A stretch of DNA of 64,000 nucleotides from Alphaproteobacteria bacterium UBA6411 (GTDB taxonomy: Bacteria; Pseudomonadota; Alphaproteobacteria; CAAGCB01; CAG-977), in the NCBI GenBank assembly GCA_002438565.1, contig DJPN01000006.1:19885-83884 (forward strand). Direction: 5' to 3'. Every line of letters begins with the position of its first letter. Position 1 is the first letter of the stretch. Made by a program: the position numbers and the translations under genes. A model generated the notes under the pieces. That model searched no databases. It saw only the letters and a list, made by a program, of their open reading frames with translations, and had not been told where the DNA came from. Positions 43,009-51,463 of the stretch are shown here, one piece after another.

Positions 43009-43483
43009 GACTTTTCCTTTCGTGTAACAATAAATCGGGGCGGAAATCAACCCGCCCCGTCGAAAACAATTCGGCTTCGCGCCTTCGCCGCAGTTTCAAA
43101 CCCTTCCACACATAACCGCCCGCATAAACCCAGCGCATCAGTTCTTGCGGCACTTTGTCGTAAGCCCCGTCGTTCAGCACGCGCAGCAAAGTCGATCCTG
43201 CGAAGTTCCGCCGCCCGATATTGAAAGCGAACGAAATCAGCGCGTCTTTTTGACATTGTTTCAGCGGCACTTTAACCAGTTCCGCCACCGCGGCTTCCGC
43301 TTCGGCGACATCTTGGCGCAACAGTTCTTCGGCTTTTGCTTCGCTGACCCCTGCAGGAAAGCTTTCACCGCCTTTGACTACGTGACCGTAACCGATTGTG
43401 CGCCTGCCCGCGACACAAGTGTATTCCAGCGGCACAAAGCTTTCAAAAGCCTTGAGCATAGCCAGTCCTTTTTTGCTTATCAC
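42983..43483 (-). CDS. Phage lysozyme (GH24 endolysin)
   Basis: It cuts the glycan strands of peptidoglycan for phage release. The 166-residue protein has the T4-type triad in the E-8-C-5-T form: Glu14 (KAFESF), Cys23 in place of Asp, and Thr29 (RRTIGYGH), as in P1 Lyz. The ALISFAFNIG segment is also typical. There is no N-terminal signal or SAR helix, so a holin is needed for export. The start is GTG and overlaps the holin-like gene stop (GTGA). The last 20 residues extend past the usual fold. Confidence 0.9.
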   Translation of the reverse strand: MISKKGLAMLKAFESFVPLEYTCVAGRRTIGYGHVVKGGESFPAGVSEAKAEELLRQDVAEAEAAVAELVKVPLKQCQKDALISFAFNIGRRNFAGSTLLRVLNDGAYDKVPQELMRWVYAGGYVWKGLKLRRRREAELFSTGRVDFRPDLLLHERKSHGKLGTNL

Positions 43484-43644
43484 GCGCGCTCCCCTTGGTT
43501 TTTAAACAGAAAGTAAACGCGCCCGACGGCATAAACCAGCGTCGCAATTCCGATAAAGAAACCGACGTATTCGTTGAATACGCCAATCCACGCGGGGGCG
43601 GTCAAACCGATGCCGACCGCCCCTGCCTCTTTGACATTTTGCAT
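43480..43644 (-). CDS. Small holin-like protein
   Basis: The 54-residue protein starts at an ATG with GGAGGGG eight bases upstream. It has one long hydrophobic region (about 21-46, YVGFFIGIATLVYAVGRVYF) after a glycine-rich amphipathic start, and a short polar end NQGERA. Its stop overlaps the GTG of the lysozyme gene by 4 bases, the usual position for a holin. A holin role follows from size, hydrophobicity and context. Confidence 0.7.
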   Translation of the reverse strand: MQNVKEAGAVGIGLTAPAWIGVFNEYVGFFIGIATLVYAVGRVYFLFKNQGERA

Positions 43645-43656
43645 TGTTTTCCCCTC

Positions 43657-44028
43657 CTACATGAACGTGTCCAGCAAAGACAGCGAGTACTTCAGCTTTG
43701 CGGCCTTTTTTTCCGCGCGCGCTTTTCGCATTGAGCGGTACGCTTCACCAACCGCCTGCTTTTTGTTAAATTCCGCCTCCTGCTCGGTTTTCAAATCATT
43801 GTAAAACAAGGCATCGTCGTACGAATTCGCCTTGACGCCCGAAGCCCCGATAAGTGCCAGATTTTTGCCGCGTTCTTCGTTGTTTTCGCGGCGCAGCTTT
43901 TTTTCATCCCACGCGTTTTTATCCAATGAAGCCCGAGCCTCATCCCGCGCATCTAGGTAAGCAAGTTTCGCCTTTTTCCAATTCTGCCGAACGGTCAGCA
44001 GTTTTCCCGCCGTTTTCAGTTTTTCCAT
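43657..44028 (-). CDS. Phage virion-associated small protein, unknown role
   Basis: The 123-residue protein is mostly charged helix (EKKAAKLKYSL at the end) with a central GASGVKANSYDDALFYNDLK segment. Proteins with this central motif occur in short-tailed phages next to nozzle genes, perhaps as internal virion or adaptor proteins; this is recollection, not a search. The start at 44028 (MEKLKTAG) is preceded by GAGGATGAA. It lies 10 bases behind the nozzle-like gene. Confidence 0.6.
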   Translation of the reverse strand: MEKLKTAGKLLTVRQNWKKAKLAYLDARDEARASLDKNAWDEKKLRRENNEERGKNLALIGASGVKANSYDDALFYNDLKTEQEAEFNKKQAVGEAYRSMRKARAEKKAAKLKYSLSLLDTFM

Positions 44029-44038
44029 TTCATCCTCC

Positions 44039-46030
44039 TCATATTTTGTTTGCCGCCACCACCGGGAACACACCCAATACAGTCAGCGGCAAAGGTTGAT
44101 TTTGTTCAATTCTGACGGATACTCCGTTTTCCCACCCGCCCGAATACGCGACTTTTTTGTCGCCGGTAAACAAAGCCGGCGCTTTTCCCATGACATCGCT
44201 GATTTGCCGAAACGACAAAGGCTCGCCCGTTTTTTCCAACCCGATTTTAAAGCCGATGCTTTTGTATAAACGCACCAATACGGCGACAATGCGCTTTTTG
44301 GCAAATTCGCCGGCCACTCCGTTTGTCAAAGGCATTGTTTGTAAAACAGACCGGAACGGCAATCCGACATGCACGACGCCGGCCGCCGTATCCAGTGTAA
44401 TTTTGCCGTCTGTTACCGTCTTTTCGTTCTGCACCGCGCCGTCGGCCAAAACGGCAACCGTCTGCCCTTCCAAGTATTCAAGCCCCGAAATTACCGACAC
44501 TTTATCCCCGCGATACGACGCACCGCAATCCACGAAAAAAGCTTCCATGGAATTTTCGGCATCTTCGGGCAAGCCGGTTTCCATCACTTCGATGTAGCGG
44601 ACGGCTTGTCCGTTGACAACACGGCGGACGATTAGATACAGCTCGTCTTTTTCCCCGTTTGCCGTCGGCAAAGACGCTATGCTTTCAACCTTTCCGTTTT
44701 CCGTTTGAAAAGTATGCCATGCGGAAACGGATTCTTCGGCTTCGTAAGTCAAACCCGCCAGTTTTCCGTTTTTCAGCAAACACCACACAACGGGAACGGG
44801 TTCTTGCTGCAAGGCCATTTCTTTGATGCCGCCGAACGTCATGTGCGGCGCCAAAGTCGTCACATCGCGCGCAACATAGTCGTCCGAAGAGCTGTCGTAC
44901 TGAAAAGCGCGCACTTTCCGGCCGTAATGCTGAACGAACAAAGTCGCATGACTGACTTTGACGGGCTGAACGGCCTCGCTGCCAAAGCTTGAGTGTCGCT
45001 GCACTTTCACATTCAGCGGCAAAGACGTGTCCCCGCTTGTCGCCGTCAGTGTAAAATCAGCCCCGACAGTGCCGATGGCCAAAGCTCTGCCGGACGACAG
45101 CCAGCAAATATCGTTGATTTGATCGGACGACAATTCGCATCCGTAGCCGTATTCCGCCGTCACACTTGCATCGGCGGCCGTCGGGGAAAAGATTTCATAT
45201 TGTCCGACTTTCGACCCGTAAACGCTGTTGCCTTTGCCCAAAACCAGTCTTTGCTCAAAAAAAGTCACGGCGTTCGCATATCCCGTTGTTTTTGAAAACG
45301 CGCCCAAACGCCAAAACTTCGTCGCCGTCGCCGACAAAAAAGGATAGCCGTCTGTCCCGACCGCTTTGACAACAGTCGCCCCGACATATTCCGTGATTGT
45401 CGCGCACCCCCATTGCACATTGGGTTTGTTTGCGTGCATTAAGCGCACTTGACGGCCGACATCCGTTGCCTTGAACACCCCTGCGGAAGCCGTCAAAGTC
45501 ATCGCCCCGGACAGTGCGGAGGGCGTAATCGAAATATTTTCCGCATTGACGGGCAAATACGGACCGTCCATCATTGCAAAGTCCGACAACCGCCAATCCG
45601 TCATTCCGTATCGCGTCAAAGTCTTTAACGGAAAATCCTTGTGCGCAATGAAAACGACATCCCCCGATTGGGAAAAATACAAACCGTCCAAATCCGCCTC
45701 CGCATACGGAGATTTGATTTCATAGGTCGCGCCGTTGCTCAGCACGGGTTGCCCGTGATCGAAAAAACGGATGTATTTATCACCGAATTCCAGCAAATAA
45801 GCCTGCGTTACGGAAAACTGAAAAGCATACAGACGCGCTTTTTTGTTATTGTCTTTGACTGCAGAAACAAAGCGCGTTCCGCCGCGTCTGGATACCGGCC
45901 CCTGCACCGACGGAATAAAGTTCTGCAAAACCTGACACGCGCCGCCGTATTCCTCGGTGTCAATGCGACCGCTCATCAAATCGGATATTTCCCCCGTATT
46001 GAAACGGACAAAGCCCAAAGTATCCGCCAT
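44039..46030 (-). CDS. Podovirus-type tail nozzle / stabilisation protein
   Basis: The 663-residue protein begins RFNTGEISDLMSGRIDTEEY and has QNFIPSVQGPVSRRGGTRFV, a pattern shared by nozzle or stabilisation proteins of short-tailed phages related to BPP-1. Beta-rich repeats follow, with FEQRLVLGKGNSVYGSKVG in the middle. It would form the lower part of the tail through which DNA leaves. The ATG at 46030 overlaps the stop of the tail tube A gene (TGATG) and has GAGG upstream. Confidence 0.8.
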   Translation of the reverse strand: MADTLGFVRFNTGEISDLMSGRIDTEEYGGACQVLQNFIPSVQGPVSRRGGTRFVSAVKDNNKKARLYAFQFSVTQAYLLEFGDKYIRFFDHGQPVLSNGATYEIKSPYAEADLDGLYFSQSGDVVFIAHKDFPLKTLTRYGMTDWRLSDFAMMDGPYLPVNAENISITPSALSGAMTLTASAGVFKATDVGRQVRLMHANKPNVQWGCATITEYVGATVVKAVGTDGYPFLSATATKFWRLGAFSKTTGYANAVTFFEQRLVLGKGNSVYGSKVGQYEIFSPTAADASVTAEYGYGCELSSDQINDICWLSSGRALAIGTVGADFTLTATSGDTSLPLNVKVQRHSSFGSEAVQPVKVSHATLFVQHYGRKVRAFQYDSSSDDYVARDVTTLAPHMTFGGIKEMALQQEPVPVVWCLLKNGKLAGLTYEAEESVSAWHTFQTENGKVESIASLPTANGEKDELYLIVRRVVNGQAVRYIEVMETGLPEDAENSMEAFFVDCGASYRGDKVSVISGLEYLEGQTVAVLADGAVQNEKTVTDGKITLDTAAGVVHVGLPFRSVLQTMPLTNGVAGEFAKKRIVAVLVRLYKSIGFKIGLEKTGEPLSFRQISDVMGKAPALFTGDKKVAYSGGWENGVSVRIEQNQPLPLTVLGVFPVVAANKI

Positions 46031-46587
46031 CACAGCCTCGCTTCCAGCCAGCCGCGCTGGGTATAGCCGTCTTGAACGCCTTCCATGGCCGAAGCGGTTT
46101 TCGCCTGTTGAACAAAAGCGTGATATTCCTTGTTCAATGTTTCTTTCAGCGCAACCGACGCCGTCAGCGGAACGGCAAGCTCCGCCGCCAGTTTCAGCGC
46201 CAGCGCCTCGACAAACATCGGATCGAAAAACGTTGCGTCCTCAATGCGTGAAATGCCGACAAAACGCAGTATCGGCGCGTTGTACAAAACAGTCTGTCCT
46301 TCGACTTGATAGTTTTCCTCCTCTTCCGTCCGCCAAACACGCAAGCAATCCGCAGGTAAAGCAAATCTGTATTCATAACCGTACAGCGGTTTGTCTTTCA
46401 GCGGAGCCAAAGCATAACGCTTCAGCGCGAACCGCCAAGGGTACGACCGCAATACGAAATCGCGCGTATCCGCATACAAAGCTTTGCAGTAACGGGCGGG
46501 TTTAGTATCGTCGTCCAGCGACAAAATCACAGGTTCATCGCCGATTTTCGATAAAGCGCGATTGCACAAAGCAACGATTGAAGTCAT
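46030..46587 (-). CDS. Tail tubular protein A-like (connector-to-tail) protein
   Basis: The 185-residue protein begins VALCNRALSKIGDEPVILSLDDD and contains CKALYADTRDFVLRSYPWRFALKR, the typical start of gp11-like tail tubular A proteins in short-tailed phages. These form the ring between portal and nozzle. Its position between the capsid gene and the nozzle gene agrees. The terminator after the capsid gene lies just upstream. Confidence 0.78.
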   Translation of the reverse strand: MTSIVALCNRALSKIGDEPVILSLDDDTKPARYCKALYADTRDFVLRSYPWRFALKRYALAPLKDKPLYGYEYRFALPADCLRVWRTEEEENYQVEGQTVLYNAPILRFVGISRIEDATFFDPMFVEALALKLAAELAVPLTASVALKETLNKEYHAFVQQAKTASAMEGVQDGYTQRGWLEARL

Positions 46588-46605
46588 TTTCTGCTCCTTT
46601 CACAA

Positions 46606-46637
46606 CAAAAAAGCGGCGGAGATTTCTCCCCGCCGTT
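46606..46637 (-). terminator. Terminator after the capsid gene
   Basis: On the minus strand, CGGCGGGGAG pairs with CTCCGCCG (one bulged G) around AAAT and is followed by CTTTTTTG. Confidence 0.75.
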
Positions 46638-46649
46638 TGACAAGCAAAA

Positions 46650-47555
46650 TCATTCTTTGCAGTTGATTTTAACGACCAGCTCTTCCTGCATGCGGGTCGC
46701 GCCGATAGCCATTTCATAGTAAACCTGCGTCGCAAAGCATTTGTCGTCACGTTCCGTGATTTTTCCGATGATATCCTCACCGATGCCCAGTTTGATGCCG
46801 TCGCTCTGGAATGCCAGACACGAACGCCCCACGGCCGCGGGACTGTCGCCCGTTGACATCACCGTCGGCAAAATCAGCGAACCGTCCGCTTTTTTCGCAT
46901 TCAGCTGAACAAACTTAAAGCCCATGAATTCCTCGATTTCCCCGCGGACAAGAGCTTTCGCGGCAGCGTAATCGGCTGATGTCACTTTCGTTTCACTCAG
47001 CAAATCGTCCAGCTGCTGAGCGGACAGAACGATATAGCGCCCTTCGGACGGCGCATCGTTTTTGTCAAACAGCCGCTTGACTTCGCGCAGTTTGTCGAAC
47101 GTGAATTTGGAAGCGCACGCCGCATCGACAATCTGCGACGCCGGCAAAGCAACTTCCGTCGCCCCCGTTTCGCCGGTATACGCCGCCCCCAAAGCGGCTT
47201 CGACGATTGCTTCATCAATCGCGCGCCCCATCGCCCAAGCGGCGGCGTTCGCATAATCGTTCGTCGGATCGATAAGCATGCGCACTTTGTCGTCGTTGTC
47301 GATTAAATCCGCCCAATGATAAGTGTCCAAACTCAAACGGCGGCGTTTGTGCGGCGTGTCGGACTGCGGAGTCGCGGCGTGGCGCGTCGTCTTTTTGACG
47401 GCGGCAACCTGCCCGATCTGGTCGATGAAAGCCGCCTTGCCGCGCACGCTTTCAAAACCGACCAAATTGCGCAATTTTGATCCTTTCTGCTGCACCAAAG
47501 CTTGAATGTTCGAGCTGTACTGGTCGACAAAAGAAGTGGTAATCTGTGTACTCAT
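46650..47555 (-). CDS. Phage major capsid protein (BPP-1-like)
   Basis: The 301-residue protein has the features of the capsid family of BPP-1-like short-tailed phages: SFVDQYSSNIQALVQQKGSKL at the start, the TYHWADLIDNDDKVRMLIDP segment, and FMGFKFVQLN near residue 212 that fits the HK97-type A-domain. It is isolated between two terminators, which suits separate dosage control of the most abundant virion protein. The order portal, small protein, scaffold, capsid, tail A matches BPP-1. Confidence 0.82.
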   Translation of the reverse strand: MSTQITTSFVDQYSSNIQALVQQKGSKLRNLVGFESVRGKAAFIDQIGQVAAVKKTTRHAATPQSDTPHKRRRLSLDTYHWADLIDNDDKVRMLIDPTNDYANAAAWAMGRAIDEAIVEAALGAAYTGETGATEVALPASQIVDAACASKFTFDKLREVKRLFDKNDAPSEGRYIVLSAQQLDDLLSETKVTSADYAAAKALVRGEIEEFMGFKFVQLNAKKADGSLILPTVMSTGDSPAAVGRSCLAFQSDGIKLGIGEDIIGKITERDDKCFATQVYYEMAIGATRMQEELVVKINCKE

Positions 47556-47583
47556 TTAATTTTCCTTTCTGTTTTCAATCAAC

Positions 47584-47609
47584 AAAAAAAGCCCCGTTTC
47601 AAACGGAGC
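47584..47609 (-). terminator. Terminator between scaffold-like and capsid genes
   Basis: GCTCCGTTT pairs with AAACGGGGC (one mismatch) around a tiny loop, followed by TTTTTTT on the minus strand. Only 28 bases separate it from the capsid start, so the capsid must be reached by read-through. Confidence 0.75.
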
Positions 47610-47635
47610 CGTTACAAAAAAACGTTTGCCCGAAA

Positions 47636-48163
47636 TCAGTCTTCGTTGAACAAACGCTTGCGCAAAGCGTAAACAGCCTGAACGGTTTTGGCGTGATCGG
47701 GATGCTGCGCCTGCATATAGGCCGGATTGGAAGTCAACCCCGCGATTTCGGCTTTCAGCCGATCGGCAGAGGGAACAACGGCCGATTTTTCACCCACCAA
47801 TCCCCTGTCTTCGCCCGCCGCATCGGCCAGCCGCATTAAAAAAGCAACGATTTCGCGGCAGTTGCACAATCCCGTTTCGTTCAAAAATTCAACAAAGCCG
47901 TCACCGCCGTACTTGCGCACCAAATCCGCCGCGCCATTTCGTCTGCGGTCAAAATCGCGTCCGAATTGACGGCGCAATTCGGATTCGGCATCCTGCACGT
48001 ATGTTTCGGAATCGTTATTCAGTTCTTCCGCAAATTCACGCACGCCGTCTTCAATCCAGCCCCAAACGCCGGCCTCCTGCCGTTCGTTCAATCCCAAACT
48101 TTCAGCCAAATCGTGGAATTCGGCCTTGTCTTCATCATCGATAAAGTCGTTTACGTTACTCAT
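47636..48163 (-). CDS. Phage scaffold-like acidic protein
   Basis: The 175-residue protein is acidic and helix-rich (DDEDKAEFHDLAESLGLNE, then a long E/R-rich middle), directly upstream of the capsid gene. Size, charge and position suit a scaffolding protein that guides capsid assembly, but there is no diagnostic motif. It overlaps the upstream gene by 8 bases. Confidence 0.6.
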   Translation of the reverse strand: MSNVNDFIDDEDKAEFHDLAESLGLNERQEAGVWGWIEDGVREFAEELNNDSETYVQDAESELRRQFGRDFDRRRNGAADLVRKYGGDGFVEFLNETGLCNCREIVAFLMRLADAAGEDRGLVGEKSAVVPSADRLKAEIAGLTSNPAYMQAQHPDHAKTVQAVYALRKRLFNED

Positions 48164-48428
48164 TGTTTTTCCTTTCAGCTTGTTGCAATAAAGTAATCAA
48201 CCGCTTTTCATCGCAAGCGGTCATCTTCAATATATCCAGAAAAGCGGCGCGCTTTCCGTCATAGAACGCGCTTGTCGCAACGCCGGACACATCGGTTACA
48301 GGGGTCAGCATATGGCATTTGATTGCCAAATCCTCCAAAACCGCCTGCCCGTTTTCGGATAAAAAAACAGCCTTGTAAGCTTGTACCAGCTCCAAGGCTT
48401 TTTTGGCTTTGTCCCGTCTGTCAAACAT
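48156..48428 (-). CDS. Bbp19-like small phage protein
   Basis: The 90-residue protein (MFDRRDKAKKALEL start) has the layout of Bbp19-family proteins that sit between portal and scaffold genes in BPP-1-like phages, with FYDGKRAAFLDILKM in the C-terminal half. The function of the family is not known to me. It overlaps the portal gene end by 8 bases and the scaffold-like gene by 8 bases. Confidence 0.65.
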   Translation of the reverse strand: MFDRRDKAKKALELVQAYKAVFLSENGQAVLEDLAIKCHMLTPVTDVSGVATSAFYDGKRAAFLDILKMTACDEKRLITLLQQAERKNNE

Positions 48429-49908
48429 CGCCCTCCTCCCTTTGTCCCGTGTGAAGCAAATCTTCCGAAATGCCGTACATTTCGGCAATTTTCCGCACTG
48501 TTTTCGGAACATCGAAAACACTTGCCGCGTCCGGCTGCAGTCTTAAAAAGCCTTCCGCCAGCTCCAATGTTTGAAGCATCGCCTGCGCTTCGACCTGCCT
48601 TTGCGCCAAAGACAGCGGCGACAAATACGACACCGCCGGCATTTTCCCGTGCAAAGAGTCGGGCAAAGGCGGCAGTTTCCCGTGCCGTATCAGCAGTCCG
48701 AACACACGCTCCATCATCGGCCCCAGCAGCTCCGTTTGAATACGCCCGAACACGGGACCCAACAACCGCATTTTTTCCTCGTTTCTGTGCAAAACTTCGG
48801 TTGCGGTCATCGCGGCGTCTTTGGTCGTCATCAAAACGTCGTTGTAAAAAGCGGTGCGAAGTCTGGCTCGGATTTCGTTCATCATATCCAGCCCTATGCT
48901 TGAATTCGCTCCCGACGAAAACGGCTTCGGCGGCTCTCCGTTATAGCGGATGACTCCGCCCGGAACAGTCGCCAGCGGAGAAAACTGATCATCGTCGCGC
49001 ACCAGCACGGGCGGACGGTTTGCCAGCTGAGCCGCTATCAGCGTTTCCCTCATCATCTCCTGCAGCATTTTTATGTCGGGCAAAGCCGAAAAAGCCGGCG
49101 ACCGGCCGTACACTTCGCCGCTGGCTTTGCTCCAGCGCACAACGAACAAAGGCATTTCGTCAAACCCGCCGGAAAACAAGACCGTTTGGCTGTCTTTCAG
49201 CACATACGCCGATAAAACGGGCTTTTGAAAAACAGCTCCCTTTTCATACAGCGGATTAGGCAAAACAGCGTGAATGATTTCACATTCTTCTTCCTTCCCT
49301 TGCGAAAACAAAGTTTTCAACCGCTCGGGCAAAACATCCGTTCCCCATGTTTTAACGATTTTCGACACGGGCAAACGAAATACGCGGTAAACCTCGTCCA
49401 CCTGCCCCGCCGCGTTTTCGGAAATGAACAGTTCGCCCAAAAAACGGGACTGAAACAACAAACAATCCTTGTCTTCGTTCCATCCGACATACAGTCCTGC
49501 CGTCCCCAGCACCGCCAAATCCAAATAAACTTCGTGGATATTGGTCGCAAAAGCCGCCGCCGGCTTTGCGATTTCATCGGCAATGATCCGTTCCGCCTGT
49601 TCCAACCATCGGCGGACAGGCTTGCTGTCGGACATGCCCGCTGTTTGCAAAGCAAACCACTTTCCCGCGGGATTTGTCATCAATCCGTGCAGCCCCGCCG
49701 CCAGCAGTTCCGCCGCGTTGACGGCCGTGGTCTCGAACAGCTTGCGCGTTCGGGGCGTTCCAGCCGTCTGAGCAACCGTAAAATCGGCTTTTCGCGGCAG
49801 GACAAGCTCGGAAATTTCCTGCCACGATTTTTCAAAATTCAGACGATTGCTTTTCAAAGCGGCAACCTTGTCAGCCACCTGCTTTGCCAAAGAAACAATC
49901 TCTCTCAT
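48421..49908 (-). CDS. Phage portal (head-to-tail connector) protein, T7/BPP-1 type
   Basis: It forms the dodecameric ring at one capsid vertex. The 495-residue protein has LFETTAVNAAELLAAGLHGLM and LTNPAGKWFAL near the start, VYGRSPAFSALPDIKML and PPVLVRDDD in the middle and MTATEVLHRNEEKMRLLGPV toward the end, all typical of the podoviral connector family. The start at 49908 follows the stop of the preceding gene by 1 base. No terminase gene, its usual upstream neighbour, is present. Confidence 0.88.
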   Translation of the reverse strand: MREIVSLAKQVADKVAALKSNRLNFEKSWQEISELVLPRKADFTVAQTAGTPRTRKLFETTAVNAAELLAAGLHGLMTNPAGKWFALQTAGMSDSKPVRRWLEQAERIIADEIAKPAAAFATNIHEVYLDLAVLGTAGLYVGWNEDKDCLLFQSRFLGELFISENAAGQVDEVYRVFRLPVSKIVKTWGTDVLPERLKTLFSQGKEEECEIIHAVLPNPLYEKGAVFQKPVLSAYVLKDSQTVLFSGGFDEMPLFVVRWSKASGEVYGRSPAFSALPDIKMLQEMMRETLIAAQLANRPPVLVRDDDQFSPLATVPGGVIRYNGEPPKPFSSGANSSIGLDMMNEIRARLRTAFYNDVLMTTKDAAMTATEVLHRNEEKMRLLGPVFGRIQTELLGPMMERVFGLLIRHGKLPPLPDSLHGKMPAVSYLSPLSLAQRQVEAQAMLQTLELAEGFLRLQPDAASVFDVPKTVRKIAEMYGISEDLLHTGQREEGDV

Positions 49909-49909
49909 C

Positions 49910-50233
49910 TTACAGCCCCAACAAGCTTTTGCGTCCGCCCAATCCGACAGAACTGTTTCCGCCCAGCAATCCCGCAAAAACCACTTTGGATTTTTTGCCG
50001 CGGCGGCGTTTTTCATCCAACTGATTTAAAAAGTCATTTTCTTCCGCGGCGGCGGCCTGTTCAACGGCTTGTTCCGCCGCCTGCTGTTTTCCCTGTTCAA
50101 TTTGATTGTTTTCCCGCTTGGCGTCTTTGTAGCCGTGAACCGCCGCCGAAGCAAAGCCCGTAGTCATTCCCAAAATCAAAGCGGGATTGAGCATACGTTT
50201 GAAAATTTTGCTTGTAATTTTTTTCAGCTTCAT
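49910..50233 (-). CDS. Small phage-cluster protein with N-terminal hydrophobic segment
   Basis: The 107-residue protein has a basic start, a hydrophobic stretch (ALILGMTTGFASAAVHG) that could be a signal or membrane segment, then an E/A/Q-rich helix and a basic glycine-rich end (GLLGGNSSVGLGGRKSLLGL). A membrane-active internal virion role is possible but unproven. GGAGAAAAAA precedes the ATG. A promoter and a terminator lie just upstream, so it may open the structural operon. Confidence 0.65.
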   Translation of the reverse strand: MKLKKITSKIFKRMLNPALILGMTTGFASAAVHGYKDAKRENNQIEQGKQQAAEQAVEQAAAAEENDFLNQLDEKRRRGKKSKVVFAGLLGGNSSVGLGGRKSLLGL

Positions 50234-50251
50234 TTTTTTCTCCTTGAGTAT

Positions 50252-50280
50252 AAAAAAAGACGCCTGTAAAAACAGGCGCC
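50252..50280 (-). terminator. Terminator upstream of the structural operon
   Basis: On the minus strand, GGCGCCTGT pairs with ACAGGCGTC around TTTT and is followed by seven T. It lies between the predicted promoter at 50310-50338 and the 107-residue gene, so it may act as an attenuator. Confidence 0.8.
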
Positions 50281-50309
50281 TTCATACGCATCTAACGCAT
50301 TGTATTAAC

Positions 50310-50338
50310 AATATGTCATAATTTTTTCTAATTGTCAA
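50310..50338 (-). promoter_or_regulatory. Predicted promoter of the phage structural operon
   Basis: On the minus strand a perfect TTGACA is followed 17 bases later by CATATT in an AT-rich gap just after the metallopeptidase stop. Confidence 0.6.
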
Positions 50339-50354
50339 TACATTTTGTTATATT

Positions 50355-51371
50355 TTATTTGCTCATTCCCGCTTTGGCTTTCAAAACCGCAGGATTGACA
50401 ACGGTTTTCTTGCCGCGATTTTCTTTCTTTTCCGCGATTTTTTCGGCAGCGGCGGCTTGGCGGTTTTCAATCGTCGGCAAAGGCAGCGCTTCCGGCACAA
50501 TCCGTTTCGGCATATATGTAAAGTGCGGACGCATCACCAAATCCAGCTTGTTTTTCATTTCCTCGTTCTGGTCTTTGGAATAATCCAGCTTGTACGGCCG
50601 ATAGCAGTTGGCATAAATATTGTTGAAGCGTTCAAACGAAACCGTTTTGGCATCATCCGTGCTGAAAAATTCTTGCGTTTCCTTTTCGGACAAATACGGC
50701 TTGCCGTTGCAGGTGCAGACTTTCTGCACCACGTCGTTCACGGGTACTTCCCGCATAAAAGCTTGATTTTCTTCTTCGCGCGTACAGTTGCGTTTGCGCT
50801 GACGCACCATTTGAATATACAGGCAGTCATAGCTGTCGCGGGTGCAGTAATCGGTGAACCATCCTTTGAACGCGGCCTTGTACGCTTCGCCGTTTTCCAG
50901 TCCGCCGTTGACCGCGGCGTTTTGGAACGGATTGACGAAATGCGGATCTTTTTCGCGCAGGCTTTCCAGCGGTTTGTCGTTGCCCTGCAAAGCCAGCTCG
51001 TAACACGCGGCGCAAGACGTCGCGGACGCGTCGGCTTCAATGGCGGCTTGGTTTTGGATGTAAGTTTTCGGCGTATCCAGCAAAGCATCCAGCAAAATGC
51101 CTTTTTGGAACTGTTGGGCGTGCCTCAATTCATGCGCCGCCGTTCCGATTAAACGGTCATGGGAACTGGTCGGATTCAAACGCAAATGGTTTTTCACTTC
51201 GTCATACGAACCGTAAGCGCGCATCGCCCCGTCGAAAGCAACCGTTGTTTTGTGTTCAACGGCATCCTCAATCAGCTGCTTGCCGATTTTGCTTTTCGCC
51301 AGTTCGTCCATCACGGCTTTGATGCGAGATTCTTCTTCTTCGTTTTCGGCTTTGATAATAGGATATTCCAT
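50355..51371 (-). CDS. Putative zinc metallopeptidase (DUF6782-like)
   Basis: The 338-residue protein has a zincin-type motif TAAHELRHAQQF (HExxH form H-E-L-R-H) near residue 80, followed by AAIEADASATSCAACYELAL, where the Glu could be the third zinc ligand. The middle is cysteine-rich (YCTRDSYDCLY, CTCNG). The basic C-terminus (KAKAGMSK) has a KKENRGKKTVV stretch. It is the first gene of the phage-derived cluster. The DUF number is from memory; peptidase activity is inferred from the motif. No signal peptide is visible. Confidence 0.7.
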   Translation of the reverse strand: MEYPIIKAENEEEESRIKAVMDELAKSKIGKQLIEDAVEHKTTVAFDGAMRAYGSYDEVKNHLRLNPTSSHDRLIGTAAHELRHAQQFQKGILLDALLDTPKTYIQNQAAIEADASATSCAACYELALQGNDKPLESLREKDPHFVNPFQNAAVNGGLENGEAYKAAFKGWFTDYCTRDSYDCLYIQMVRQRKRNCTREEENQAFMREVPVNDVVQKVCTCNGKPYLSEKETQEFFSTDDAKTVSFERFNNIYANCYRPYKLDYSKDQNEEMKNKLDLVMRPHFTYMPKRIVPEALPLPTIENRQAAAAEKIAEKKENRGKKTVVNPAVLKAKAGMSK

Positions 51372-51463
51372 TTTCCTGCCCTTTTGTCGAAAATTTTGTT
51401 TATTTCTGATAGCGATTGTACAATTTCACAAAAACGATGTCCAGCAAAATAACGCTAAAATCC

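Noticed and set aside
48156..50016. Diversity-generating retroelement expected from BPP-1-like phages
   Set aside because: No reverse transcriptase, template repeat or variable tail-fibre gene is found in the cluster.
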